Shown piece after piece: positions 43,356-51,503 of a stretch of DNA of 64,000 nucleotides. The notes beneath the pieces are model-generated. The model was given only the letters and a program-made list of their open reading frames with translations. It did not search any database and was not told the origin of the DNA. A program made the translations under genes and the position numbers. Every line of letters begins with the position of its first letter. Positions within the stretch are counted from its first letter, which is position 1. Source of the DNA: Pedobacter gandavensis (GTDB taxonomy: Bacteria > Bacteroidota > Bacteroidia > Sphingobacteriales > Sphingobacteriaceae); NCBI RefSeq assembly GCF_014172405.1, contig NZ_WNXC01000008.1, positions 62,001 to 126,000 on the forward strand. Reading direction: 5' to 3'.

Positions 43356-45194
43356 ATGAAGAAAAGAAGCCTTTGGTTGATCACCGCTCTAATGACCGTC
43401 GCTTTGTTAGGGGTCTTTGTAATGCAGTTGTATTACATTAGGGAGGCTTATGCTTTAAAATCTCAACTTTTTGAACAGGACGTGAGCCAGGCCTTAAATG
43501 CCGTGGTGAACAAGGTGCAGAAGCGTTACGCTGCTACTCATTTGTATAAGAAGGAAGGTCAGCTGAAAGAAGAACGAGAAGCAGAACTGAGAGATAAAGC
43601 GCAGATCCTGGTTGAATTTAAGGAACAACATAAGGCAAAGGAAGAACGCCGGAAACTGGAGCAACAGAAGAAAATTATTGCTGATCTGAATATGCAGGAC
43701 AGTGTGATTCGAGTTACTTACCTCAGGCCGATGATCGTCACTGAAAAGGAATACGCCTCGATGTCCAGCCTGGATGACGATAAAAAATCGCCCCTGCAGG
43801 TAGATATGAATTTTGGCGTAGATAAGTCCGGAAACGTCGTTACTGCCAATGTTAATCAGGTCTATATCCCAGAAAAAGCACAAACTTTTAAAGTATCAAC
43901 CGATAAGCTTCCAGATAGCATCCGCTACCTGGCCTTTAATCCATTTAGCAAAAAACCGCTGTTAATTACATTGCCTAGGATTTCTCCGGATATGGTCGCT
44001 AAGTTTAAAAGCGAAGATGAGATCGAAAATCAGAAATTTAAAAGAGCCTTTAAAGATCTTTTAAAAGACACGGTGATCATTAAAGCCAATAGCTTGAACT
44101 ACCTCGAAGACGTAGCTAAGGAAATGCGTCAGGAAAATGTGCCAATAGCGGAGCGGGTACCTAGAGATGTGCTGGATACCTTGATCCGAACGGAACTCCT
44201 AAATAGGAACATCAAACTCGATTACGATTTCTGGGTGAAACTGGCCAGTAAAGATTCTGTTGTCTACCGTAAAGTTTCTCAGGGAAGTGCAGTGCCGACT
44301 CCGGCAAATCTGCATAAGGTAACGCTGTTTAGTGATGACATCTTTAGAGATCCGGGGATGTTATTTGTCACCTTCCCAAAAGAAAACTCTTTAATCTTTA
44401 ATAACCTGAGCGCGACCATGGCTTCCTCGGCTGCTTTATTACTCGTACTTGTTTTCATTTTCTCTTATACCATCTATACCATTTTAAAGCAAAAGAAAAT
44501 CTCAGAGATGAAAACGGATTTCATCAACAACATGACCCATGAGTTTAAAACTCCTGTAGCGACCATTATGATTGCCAGTGAGGCACTAAAAGATCCGGAG
44601 ATTACAGAAGACAAGAACAGGGTGAAAAGATTGGCAGGGATCATCTATGATGAGAACGTGAGATTGGGAAATCATATCGAAAGGGTATTGAGTATTGCCC
44701 GTCTGGAGAAGAAAGAATTAAAGCTCGAAGAAACAGAAGTGAATGTAAATGAACTGATCCTCGTAGTGGTAGACAGTATGGATTTACAGCTGCAAAAGAA
44801 AGGAACAGACCTGCGGTTGAATCTTGATGCCAAGCAGCCTTTAATCTTTGCTGATGAACTACACCTTTCCAATGTTATTTATAACCTGATTGATAACGCG
44901 AATAAATATAGTATCGGAACACCGATAATTACGATTGCTACACGAAATACCCAAAAGCACCTGATTATTGAAGTCAGTGACGCGGGGATTGGCATGACAA
45001 AAGAAGAAACAAAACGTATTTTTGATCAATTCTATAGGGTGCCTACCGGAAATTTACATGATGTGAAAGGATTTGGCCTGGGCTTGAATTATGTCCAGGA
45101 CATCATCGAACAAATGGGAGGGCACGTCAAGGTGCATAGTGAAAAAGACAAAGGTACTGTATTTGAAATAATCTTACCCCTAAACCGTAACTAA
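43356..45194 (+). CDS. membrane sensor histidine kinase (RprX-like)
   Basis: 612 residues. First membrane segment about 6-25 (LWLITALMTVALLGVFVMQL), a large periplasmic sensor region (about 26-350) with a charged coiled coil near 65-115, second membrane segment about 352-374 (SAALLLVLVFIFSYTIYTIL), HisKA with NNMTHEFKTPVATI, and the ATPase domain (NLIDNANKYS, DAGIGMT, GFGLGLNYV). The long periplasmic domain suggests an envelope signal. Its stop overlaps the regulator start by one base. Architecture recalls Bacteroides RprX; the name is not certain. Confidence 0.87.
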   Translation: MKKRSLWLITALMTVALLGVFVMQLYYIREAYALKSQLFEQDVSQALNAVVNKVQKRYAATHLYKKEGQLKEEREAELRDKAQILVEFKEQHKAKEERRKLEQQKKIIADLNMQDSVIRVTYLRPMIVTEKEYASMSSLDDDKKSPLQVDMNFGVDKSGNVVTANVNQVYIPEKAQTFKVSTDKLPDSIRYLAFNPFSKKPLLITLPRISPDMVAKFKSEDEIENQKFKRAFKDLLKDTVIIKANSLNYLEDVAKEMRQENVPIAERVPRDVLDTLIRTELLNRNIKLDYDFWVKLASKDSVVYRKVSQGSAVPTPANLHKVTLFSDDIFRDPGMLFVTFPKENSLIFNNLSATMASSAALLLVLVFIFSYTIYTILKQKKISEMKTDFINNMTHEFKTPVATIMIASEALKDPEITEDKNRVKRLAGIIYDENVRLGNHIERVLSIARLEKKELKLEETEVNVNELILVVVDSMDLQLQKKGTDLRLNLDAKQPLIFADELHLSNVIYNLIDNANKYSIGTPIITIATRNTQKHLIIEVSDAGIGMTKEETKRIFDQFYRVPTGNLHDVKGFGLGLNYVQDIIEQMGGHVKVHSEKDKGTVFEIILPLNRN

Positions 45195-45889
45195 TGAAAA
45201 AAATTCTATTGGTAGAAGATGATCCGAATTTGGGGTTGCTTTTGCAAGATTACCTGCAATTGAAAGGAAAATTTGAGGTGGTGCTCTGTGTGGATGGAGA
45301 AGAAGGCCTGAAGGCTTTTTCAAAACAAGAATTTGACCTTTGTATTTTGGATGTCATGATGCCTAAAAAGGATGGGTTCACGCTGGGAAAAGAGATCAGA
45401 AAGATCAACCAGCAGGTGCCTATTATTTTTGCTACCGCAAAGGCCATGATGGAAGATAAAGCATCGGCATATGATCTGGGTGGAGACGATTACATCACCA
45501 AACCTTTCCGTATAGAAGAATTATTGCTACGTATTAATGCACTTTTAAAACGAGTGACGATTAAAGAGGCTGCTGATGTGGCGCCAGTAGAAACGCAATT
45601 CCAGATTGGAGATTATACCTTTGATTATACCACCCAGCTGATTCATTATAAAGGACAGCAACAAAAGCTAAGTACCAAAGAAGCGGAGTTACTACAATTA
45701 CTTTGTTTGAAGAAAAATGCGGTTTTGACCAGGGAAGAAGCCTTGTTGAGCATCTGGCATGACGACAATTATTTTAACGGTCGGAGTATGGATGTATTCC
45801 TAAGTAAGTTAAGGAAGTACCTTAGGGAAGACCCTAAGGTAGAAATCCTCAACGTGCATGGAAAAGGTTATAAATTACTTGTCAATTAG
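45194..45889 (+). CDS. OmpR-family response regulator (RprY-like)
   Basis: 231 residues. Receiver with phospho-acceptor Asp53 (CILDVMMPKKDG), acidic pocket Glu8-Asp9-Asp10, and Lys in YITKPFR; winged-helix output domain about 130-231 (LSTKEAELLQLLCLKKNAVLTREEALLSIW ... RSMDVFLSKLRKYLREDP). Works with the overlapping kinase. Three tandem heptamer repeats in nearby intergenic regions are its predicted targets. Convergent with the GLPGLI gene, overlapping it by four bases. Confidence 0.92.
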   Translation: MKKILLVEDDPNLGLLLQDYLQLKGKFEVVLCVDGEEGLKAFSKQEFDLCILDVMMPKKDGFTLGKEIRKINQQVPIIFATAKAMMEDKASAYDLGGDDYITKPFRIEELLLRINALLKRVTIKEAADVAPVETQFQIGDYTFDYTTQLIHYKGQQQKLSTKEAELLQLLCLKKNAVLTREEALLSIWHDDNYFNGRSMDVFLSKLRKYLREDPKVEILNVHGKGYKLLVN

Positions 45890-46659
45890 ATCGTGAGAGC
45901 CTTCATTATGGTTTGAGCATAAGTACCCCAATCTTTTACCACCCCCTTTAGGGTGTCATTTAATCCTTTATTATTTACTGCCTTGCCTTTCACTGGAGCT
46001 TTTAATTCTGCTGCGGTGACTGGCCTGTCTTTTACTGCGGTCGCAAACCAACTGATGTTTTCATGTGGTAAAGCGACGCCCAGAATCATCCCCGGTAAGC
46101 CATTGAAAGATTCCGGACCTCCGGAAACAGGGATTTTATCCGTATAAAATGCCACCACATAAATAGAGTCCATCATCACTGCATTGGCTCTTCTACATTC
46201 AAATCCAGCAATTTCCCGCGTCTCAGAAGTGAGCTTCCAATTGATTTTTCTTAAGCTGTCTTTCACCAGGAATATTTCTTCAAACACCTTCTTCTGTGTA
46301 ATGGCACTACCGGTAGCGAAATCACCAAAAATGGTGTTAATCTGCATGGCATTTGGATCACTACCAAAAAATCCATTCCCGTCTTTTTGAGTGTCTTCTA
46401 TTGGGGTGTATAAAGATTTATCCTTTGAAAAAACCAGGGTGCTTTTCAAGATTTTGAATTGCGGTTGGTTTTTCTTGTAGGCATCAAAAGCAGGTTGCAT
46501 ATAAGCTTCATTGTCTTTATTGATGCGTTTTTTTAGGGTCGCATACATGTTCATCTTTCTTTCAAATTCAATCACACCGTCAGTGGTGAAGCGTGCATTC
46601 TGTGCACGGCTGCCCAGATAGCCAAGTAATATAGTAAGGGTAATTAGTGTCTTTTTCAT
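45886..46659 (-). CDS. GLPGLI family secreted protein
   Basis: 257 residues with a signal peptide (LITLTILLGYLGSRAQ). The naming motif appears as FNGLPGMILGVAL (about 183-195). Family members are Bacteroidota-specific, exported, of unknown function, and often encoded beside TonB-type receptors, as here: the receptor gene is 82 bases upstream on the same strand. A hairpin at 46683-46736 lies between them. Overlaps the response regulator tail-to-tail. Confidence 0.88.
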   Translation of the reverse strand: MKKTLITLTILLGYLGSRAQNARFTTDGVIEFERKMNMYATLKKRINKDNEAYMQPAFDAYKKNQPQFKILKSTLVFSKDKSLYTPIEDTQKDGNGFFGSDPNAMQINTIFGDFATGSAITQKKVFEEIFLVKDSLRKINWKLTSETREIAGFECRRANAVMMDSIYVVAFYTDKIPVSGGPESFNGLPGMILGVALPHENISWFATAVKDRPVTAAELKAPVKGKAVNNKGLNDTLKGVVKDWGTYAQTIMKALTI

Positions 46660-46682
46660 CAGTATAATATTTGTTTTTTTAA

Positions 46683-46736
46683 TGAAATCAGGCTAAGTGT
46701 TATCATTGCGCTGAGTAATCGCTTAGCATGATTTCA
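46683..46736 (-). other. intercistronic hairpin between receptor and GLPGLI genes
   Basis: Arms 46683-46699 and 46720-46736 pair at 15 of 17 positions around a 20-base loop. No T-run follows on the minus strand, so it is more likely an RNA-stability or processing element than a terminator. Confidence 0.55.
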
Positions 46737-46741
46737 CGTGG

Positions 46742-49549
46742 TTATTGTTTTGGTGCTCCTCCGCCCATTTTATTGAAATCCCAGGTCAGTGATGCCATGA
46801 AGTATCTTCCAATAGTATTGTATCTTCTTTGGGTAATTAAATTGCTGCTGGCACTTCTGTCAAAACCAGTATTTTGATTTAATAAGTCATTGGCAGCAAG
46901 CGATAGCTTTAAATCTTGTGCTTTGAAGAATTTTTTGCTGATGTTCGCATTCCAGATGAAACGCTCAAATGACTGATTAAAGGATTTTGTTTTTGCTCTG
47001 TATTCGTACTGCGCATCGGAGCCGAGTTCAATTTTTCCAGGAAGGTAAACGGTGAAATTAGCATTTCCATTGGCTGACCATCCATTGTCATTAAATTCTT
47101 TCTGTAAAGAAGAATTGCTAATGGTGTAAGTTGGTCCCGCGGAAATGTAAGCATCATATTTTTTCTCTTTGCGTTTAGAAATACTGATGCTACCATTGTA
47201 ATTCATGTTATTAGTGGTATTGAAATCTTGGTTAACCATACTGTAACTGGTACCGCCGTTTAAACCTCCATTAAAGCCCGCTTCGATATCTAAGCCCTTA
47301 ATCTTCCTGTAGTAATTAATATAAGTACCAAAATTTGTTGGTGTTTTTCCATCAATATTGATCGGCTTATGGGTACTCTTACCCTCGTTATCGATCGTGG
47401 TTTGATTGGCAATCGCATTAGAGGTAAAACTGGTGTAAACGTTGAACCAGATTGATTCGCCGCTCATCACCTTATAAGAACCAAAATTGGCATTAATCCG
47501 ACTGTTATACGAAGGTCTTAAATCAGGGTTTCCATCATAAATATTTAATGGATCATTGTTTACCTTTACCGGTTGTAGTTGATTGATGCTTGGCTGTGTA
47601 GTATTTCCATAATAATCAAATCGAAGTGATTTCATCTGTGAGAAAGCATATTTGTAACTCAGTGAAGGATTCCAGTTAGTGAATTTCCTGTCAAAACGCT
47701 CTTGAGTCAAACCATCTTTTTGTTTGAAATTTACATCAGATATCTTTGTGCCGAAATTTATGGTGGTCTTGTCTTTCTTAAAATTGAAGACCGCCCCTCC
47801 CTGATTGGAAATTTGGTTTAGTTTGAAATCATTACTGAATTCCATATCCAGGTCGGTGTACTGTCCAGCCGCATTTTTGTTGTACGATTTCCTTACAGAA
47901 GTCCCTTGACTGATATTCAGTCCGTAGTTAAGAACTACTGACCAGGTTTTAGTAATTGGCTCCGTATAAGTAGCATTCGAGCTGAATGCGGCCATGTCGT
48001 TGTGGCTGGTTTTGTATTGATCCAACACCTGTTCTCTTGTGAATTCACCATTGATGTCAAAAAACTGATTTAAGGAATAAACATTGCCTTTGTTGTTCTT
48101 TTCGGTGTTGCTCTGTCTTAGGTTTAATGAAAACGTACGGCCTTTTTTCTTGAGTTTTTGTGTATAAAGTACATTTGCATTTAGGTCTCTTTGGTCTCCC
48201 TTATTGTCAGAGTGACTCAAGCTGTTGTTGATGGCCGTGCTATCGGCACGCTTACTGTTACCGCTACCTTGTGTATCTGAATTGTTGTTCTTTAATAATC
48301 CGTCAACACCCACTTTAATAGTCGCATTGGAGTCCAGACTGATGGTATAGGTAGCGTCTAATTTTTGTCGGAACAGGTGCTTCGTAGAGCGTTCAGCCGC
48401 ATTGCTCCTAATTAATGAAGTTTCTGATCCTTCAGGCAAGTTGTTTTGCGTCTTTGTACTGCTGTTACTAGTTACGTCAATCGCGCCAACTTTATAATTT
48501 GTATTGATATTTTCTTTGTCTTTGTTCCATTTATTGGAGAAATGGCCTCCTCCGCTTAGCGTTTTGGGTAAACCTTCGCCATTGTATTGACCATTATAGG
48601 AGTCCAGACCATCGTCGCCGCCGCCTGAAGAGAACATGTACATCCCATCATCGCTCATTTGGAAGTTGCTGGTCCCGAATTTGTTATTGTCGCTCCAGGA
48701 TAAGCCAGTTTTTCCGTTGTTTCCAATGGTTCCATAAGCGGCAACTTTCTTCTTGCCTTTGAATGCATTGACCATCGCTTGTCCGGAATAGAAATCTTCT
48801 GTACCACCTCCGGCATCTACTTTTCCGAAATACCCCTGTTTCTTGTCTTCTTTAAGTTTAATATTAATGGTTTTAGCTTTTTGGCCATCGTCAATACCAG
48901 TAAATGCAGCCTGATCACTAGTTTTATCGAACAACTGTACTTTATCTACCATATCGCCACGTAGGTTCTTGGTAACCAAGGTAGGGTCATCGCCGAAAAA
49001 CTCCTCTCCATCTACCAGAACTTTATTTACGGCCTGTCCTTGGGCGGTAATCTTCCCATCTTTATCAATGGTGATGCCTGGAAGTTGCTTCAGCAAGTCT
49101 TCAACTTTTGCATTGGGTTGAATGACATAGGCTGCGGCATTAAATTCGGTTGTATCGCCTTTCATCTTGATGGCATTGACATTTCCTTTGATGATCACAT
49201 CCTGTAGGAGCGTTGATTTAAGTACCAAATTTAACTTGCCAAAATCATGCATCTTTTTAAGAGAGTCTAAACTGAAGTTTTCGACATAATCTGCGTAGCC
49301 AGGATAACTCACGAGAAGGATGAATTTTCCGGCTTTCGAAGGAAGAAGTTTAAAAGCCCCATCACTGCCTGTGCGGGCAAATTTGACGAGTGTTGAATCT
49401 TTTGCATTTAAAACGGTGATCGTAGTGTTCACCATTTTATAAGTCGCAGCGGTGTCGGTAACTACACCTCTGACTTCATAATTACTTTGCGAGAACACTA
49501 AAAAAGGGCAATAGCAGACTAAAAATAGTAAGAGTAGTTTAAGTTTCAT
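46742..49549 (-). CDS. outer-membrane beta-barrel receptor (TonB-dependent-like, OMP_b-brl_3)
   Basis: 935 residues. Signal peptide (LLLLFLVCYCPFLVFSQ), carboxypeptidase-regulatory domain (about 25-115, YEVRGVVTDTAATYK), plug-like domain (about 118-225, VEDLLKQLPGITIDKDGKITAQG, VLVDGEEFFGDDPTL), then a long barrel rich in Asn/Ser/Lys loops. This is the outer-membrane type that pairs with GLPGLI proteins. Substrate unknown. Two candidate operators lie upstream, a BlaI-like palindrome (49580-49593) and a response-regulator box (49620-49636). No TAnnTTTG element was found on this strand. Confidence 0.85.
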   Translation of the reverse strand: MKLKLLLLFLVCYCPFLVFSQSNYEVRGVVTDTAATYKMVNTTITVLNAKDSTLVKFARTGSDGAFKLLPSKAGKFILLVSYPGYADYVENFSLDSLKKMHDFGKLNLVLKSTLLQDVIIKGNVNAIKMKGDTTEFNAAAYVIQPNAKVEDLLKQLPGITIDKDGKITAQGQAVNKVLVDGEEFFGDDPTLVTKNLRGDMVDKVQLFDKTSDQAAFTGIDDGQKAKTINIKLKEDKKQGYFGKVDAGGGTEDFYSGQAMVNAFKGKKKVAAYGTIGNNGKTGLSWSDNNKFGTSNFQMSDDGMYMFSSGGGDDGLDSYNGQYNGEGLPKTLSGGGHFSNKWNKDKENINTNYKVGAIDVTSNSSTKTQNNLPEGSETSLIRSNAAERSTKHLFRQKLDATYTISLDSNATIKVGVDGLLKNNNSDTQGSGNSKRADSTAINNSLSHSDNKGDQRDLNANVLYTQKLKKKGRTFSLNLRQSNTEKNNKGNVYSLNQFFDINGEFTREQVLDQYKTSHNDMAAFSSNATYTEPITKTWSVVLNYGLNISQGTSVRKSYNKNAAGQYTDLDMEFSNDFKLNQISNQGGAVFNFKKDKTTINFGTKISDVNFKQKDGLTQERFDRKFTNWNPSLSYKYAFSQMKSLRFDYYGNTTQPSINQLQPVKVNNDPLNIYDGNPDLRPSYNSRINANFGSYKVMSGESIWFNVYTSFTSNAIANQTTIDNEGKSTHKPINIDGKTPTNFGTYINYYRKIKGLDIEAGFNGGLNGGTSYSMVNQDFNTTNNMNYNGSISISKRKEKKYDAYISAGPTYTISNSSLQKEFNDNGWSANGNANFTVYLPGKIELGSDAQYEYRAKTKSFNQSFERFIWNANISKKFFKAQDLKLSLAANDLLNQNTGFDRSASSNLITQRRYNTIGRYFMASLTWDFNKMGGGAPKQ

Positions 49550-49579
49550 TTTTGGTTGTTTGGATTAACCTAAGTTATA

Positions 49580-49593
49580 ACTAAATATTTAGT
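49580..49593. promoter_or_regulatory. 14-base palindrome matching the blaI upstream site
   Basis: ACTAAATATTTAGT, a perfect palindrome 31 bases before the receptor ATG. It shares the ACTAA-N4-TTAGT form with the site at 62570-62583 in front of the BlaI gene. Confidence 0.5.
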
Positions 49594-49619
49594 GATACGT
49601 ATTTGTAAACAAGGAATTT

Positions 49620-49636
49620 TGTTAAATTATGTTAAA
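49620..49636. promoter_or_regulatory. response-regulator box 2 (TGTTAAA-TTA-TGTTAAA)
   Basis: Exact copy of the heptamer pair with a different spacer, in the divergent region between the receptor (minus) and sulfatase (plus) genes. Distances: 71 bases to the receptor start, 121 to the sulfatase start. Either or both could be the target. Confidence 0.6.
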
Positions 49637-49757
49637 GAGTAAAAAATGTTCAGGAATTATAATGAAAAGTGTGCTAAACCCTTTTTAATTGTGCTTTAAA
49701 AGGGCTTTATGGATTTGTAATATTGTTGTTTATCTTGGCATTCCTTAAACTACACAC

Positions 49758-51281
49758 ATGAATAAGAACCTATTAACCCTTTTTTTTATGGCATTGGCAG
49801 GTATCGCCTTTGGCCAGCCTGCTAAGAAATCTGCTAAAAATCTACCCAATGTCATTTATATTTGTGCAGATGACCTAGGTTATGGTGACTTGAGTTGTTA
49901 TGGCGCAACAAAAATTAACACCCCAAACTTAGACCGTCTGGCGGCAACAGGGATTAGATTTACCGATGGCCATGCCACTTCCGCAACCTGTACGCCTTCC
50001 CGTTATGCATTCATGACAGGCGAATACCCATGGCGGAAAAAAGGAACAGGTATTTTACCTGGTGATGCTGCACTGATTATACCCACCAATAAAACGACCC
50101 TCCCTAACCTTTTTAAGAAAGCAGGATACCAAACCGGGATTGTAGGGAAATGGCATTTGGGTTTGGGAGATGCAGTAGCTAAAGACTGGAATGGAGAGGT
50201 GAAACCAGGACCGAATGAAGTGGGGTTTGACTATTCCTTCATCTTTCCTGCTACTGCAGATCGGGTACCAACAGTATTTCTGGAAAATCATAAAGTACTG
50301 GCTTTAGAGGCCAATGATCCTATTGAAGTAGACTATGCAAAAAAGGTTGGCAATGATCCAATTGGGAAAGAACATCCGGAATTGCTTAAAATGCAGAGTT
50401 CCCCAGGACAGGGGCACAACCAGACCATCGTAAATGGCATCGGTCGAATCGGTTATATGAGCGGTGGTAAGATGGCCAGATGGGTAGATGAAGAGGTTTC
50501 CACGACTTTCTTGAATGTTGCTCAGGGCTTTATTGAGAAACATCAAAAACAACCTTTCTTTTTATATTACGCCTTAACTGAGCCACATGTGCCGCGTATG
50601 CCAGCTACCAGGTTTAAAGGAAAAAGTGGACTGGGATTACGAGGTGATGCGATCCTGCAGTTAGATTGGACGATTGGCGAAATCATGAAACAGCTGAAAT
50701 TGCTGGGTATCGATAAAAATACCATGATCGTGTTTACCAGTGATAACGGTCCGGTGTTAGACGATGGATATCAGGATGAAGCTGTGACCAGGCAAAATGG
50801 GCATCAACCTGCCGGGGTGTTACGCGGAGGAAAATATAGTGCGCTGGAAGGTGGTACCAGAGTGCCTTTCATTGTAAACTGGCCAGGCCAGCTGAAACCA
50901 AAAGTGTCTCCAGCATTGGTAAGCCAGATGGATTTAATCGCCTCATTTTCAAAATTAATCCAACAGCCGATACCTGGTGGTGATGCCACCGACAGTGAGA
51001 ATTTACTGGATGCTTTAATGGGGAAATCCCAAAAAGGAAGGTCCGTCTTCGTAGAACAAGGGGGGGCGCTTTCTCTTTTGAAAGATGGCTGGAAATACAT
51101 CAGTCCAAGTAATGGCGGTACTTTTATGCAGGATGTTGGTATTGAAACCGGGAACCTGCCAACCGCACAGTTGTATCACCTGACAGATGACCTGGGCGAA
51201 AAAAATAACCTGGCCGATAAATATCCGGAAAGGGTTAAAGAAATGGCCGCGCTCCTGGAGCAGGTCAAAACAAAAAAATAA
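49758..51281 (+). CDS. sulfatase (arylsulfatase A-type, S1 family)
   Basis: 507 residues with a signal peptide (LLTLFFMALAGIAFGQ). The formylglycine signature is C78-T-P-S-R82, the cysteine type that needs aerobic FGE-type maturation. Metal-site residues are in DDLGYGDLSCYG (about 38-49) and FTSDNGP near 330; GKWHLG near 140 is a further family motif. It cleaves a sulfate ester, probably from a glycan. No polysaccharide-utilisation genes lie nearby, so the substrate cannot be named. TATCTTGG at about 49732 is a one-mismatch -7 candidate. Confidence 0.9.
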   Translation: MNKNLLTLFFMALAGIAFGQPAKKSAKNLPNVIYICADDLGYGDLSCYGATKINTPNLDRLAATGIRFTDGHATSATCTPSRYAFMTGEYPWRKKGTGILPGDAALIIPTNKTTLPNLFKKAGYQTGIVGKWHLGLGDAVAKDWNGEVKPGPNEVGFDYSFIFPATADRVPTVFLENHKVLALEANDPIEVDYAKKVGNDPIGKEHPELLKMQSSPGQGHNQTIVNGIGRIGYMSGGKMARWVDEEVSTTFLNVAQGFIEKHQKQPFFLYYALTEPHVPRMPATRFKGKSGLGLRGDAILQLDWTIGEIMKQLKLLGIDKNTMIVFTSDNGPVLDDGYQDEAVTRQNGHQPAGVLRGGKYSALEGGTRVPFIVNWPGQLKPKVSPALVSQMDLIASFSKLIQQPIPGGDATDSENLLDALMGKSQKGRSVFVEQGGALSLLKDGWKYISPSNGGTFMQDVGIETGNLPTAQLYHLTDDLGEKNNLADKYPERVKEMAALLEQVKTKK

Positions 51282-51284
51282 ATG

Positions 51285-51320
51285 AAAAGCCGGATTCCTA
51301 ATCAGAAATCCGGCTTTTTT
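51285..51320 (+). terminator. intrinsic terminator of the sulfatase gene
   Basis: AAAAGCCGGATT (51285-51296) pairs with AATCCGGCTTTT (51307-51318), then more T bases. Confidence 0.9.
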
Positions 51321-51449
51321 ACTTGTGCGGTTCATGCTTATTGAAAAAATTAGTGTTCCGGACCTTGATTGATATCTGGTAATTTTTTATTTACAATTAT
51401 TTCTTATGACGATTGTTTTTTAATCTTTATTAATTAACAGCATTCTTCT

Positions 51450-51457
51450 TATCTTTG
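51450..51457 (+). promoter_or_regulatory. -7 element for the helicase gene
   Basis: TATCTTTG matches TAnnTTTG; leader about 40 bases to the ATG at 51504. Confidence 0.5.
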
Positions 51458-51503
51458 AGGACACCAATTTGAAGATGGTTTATTTTTAATTGATGCCTTT
51501 AAT

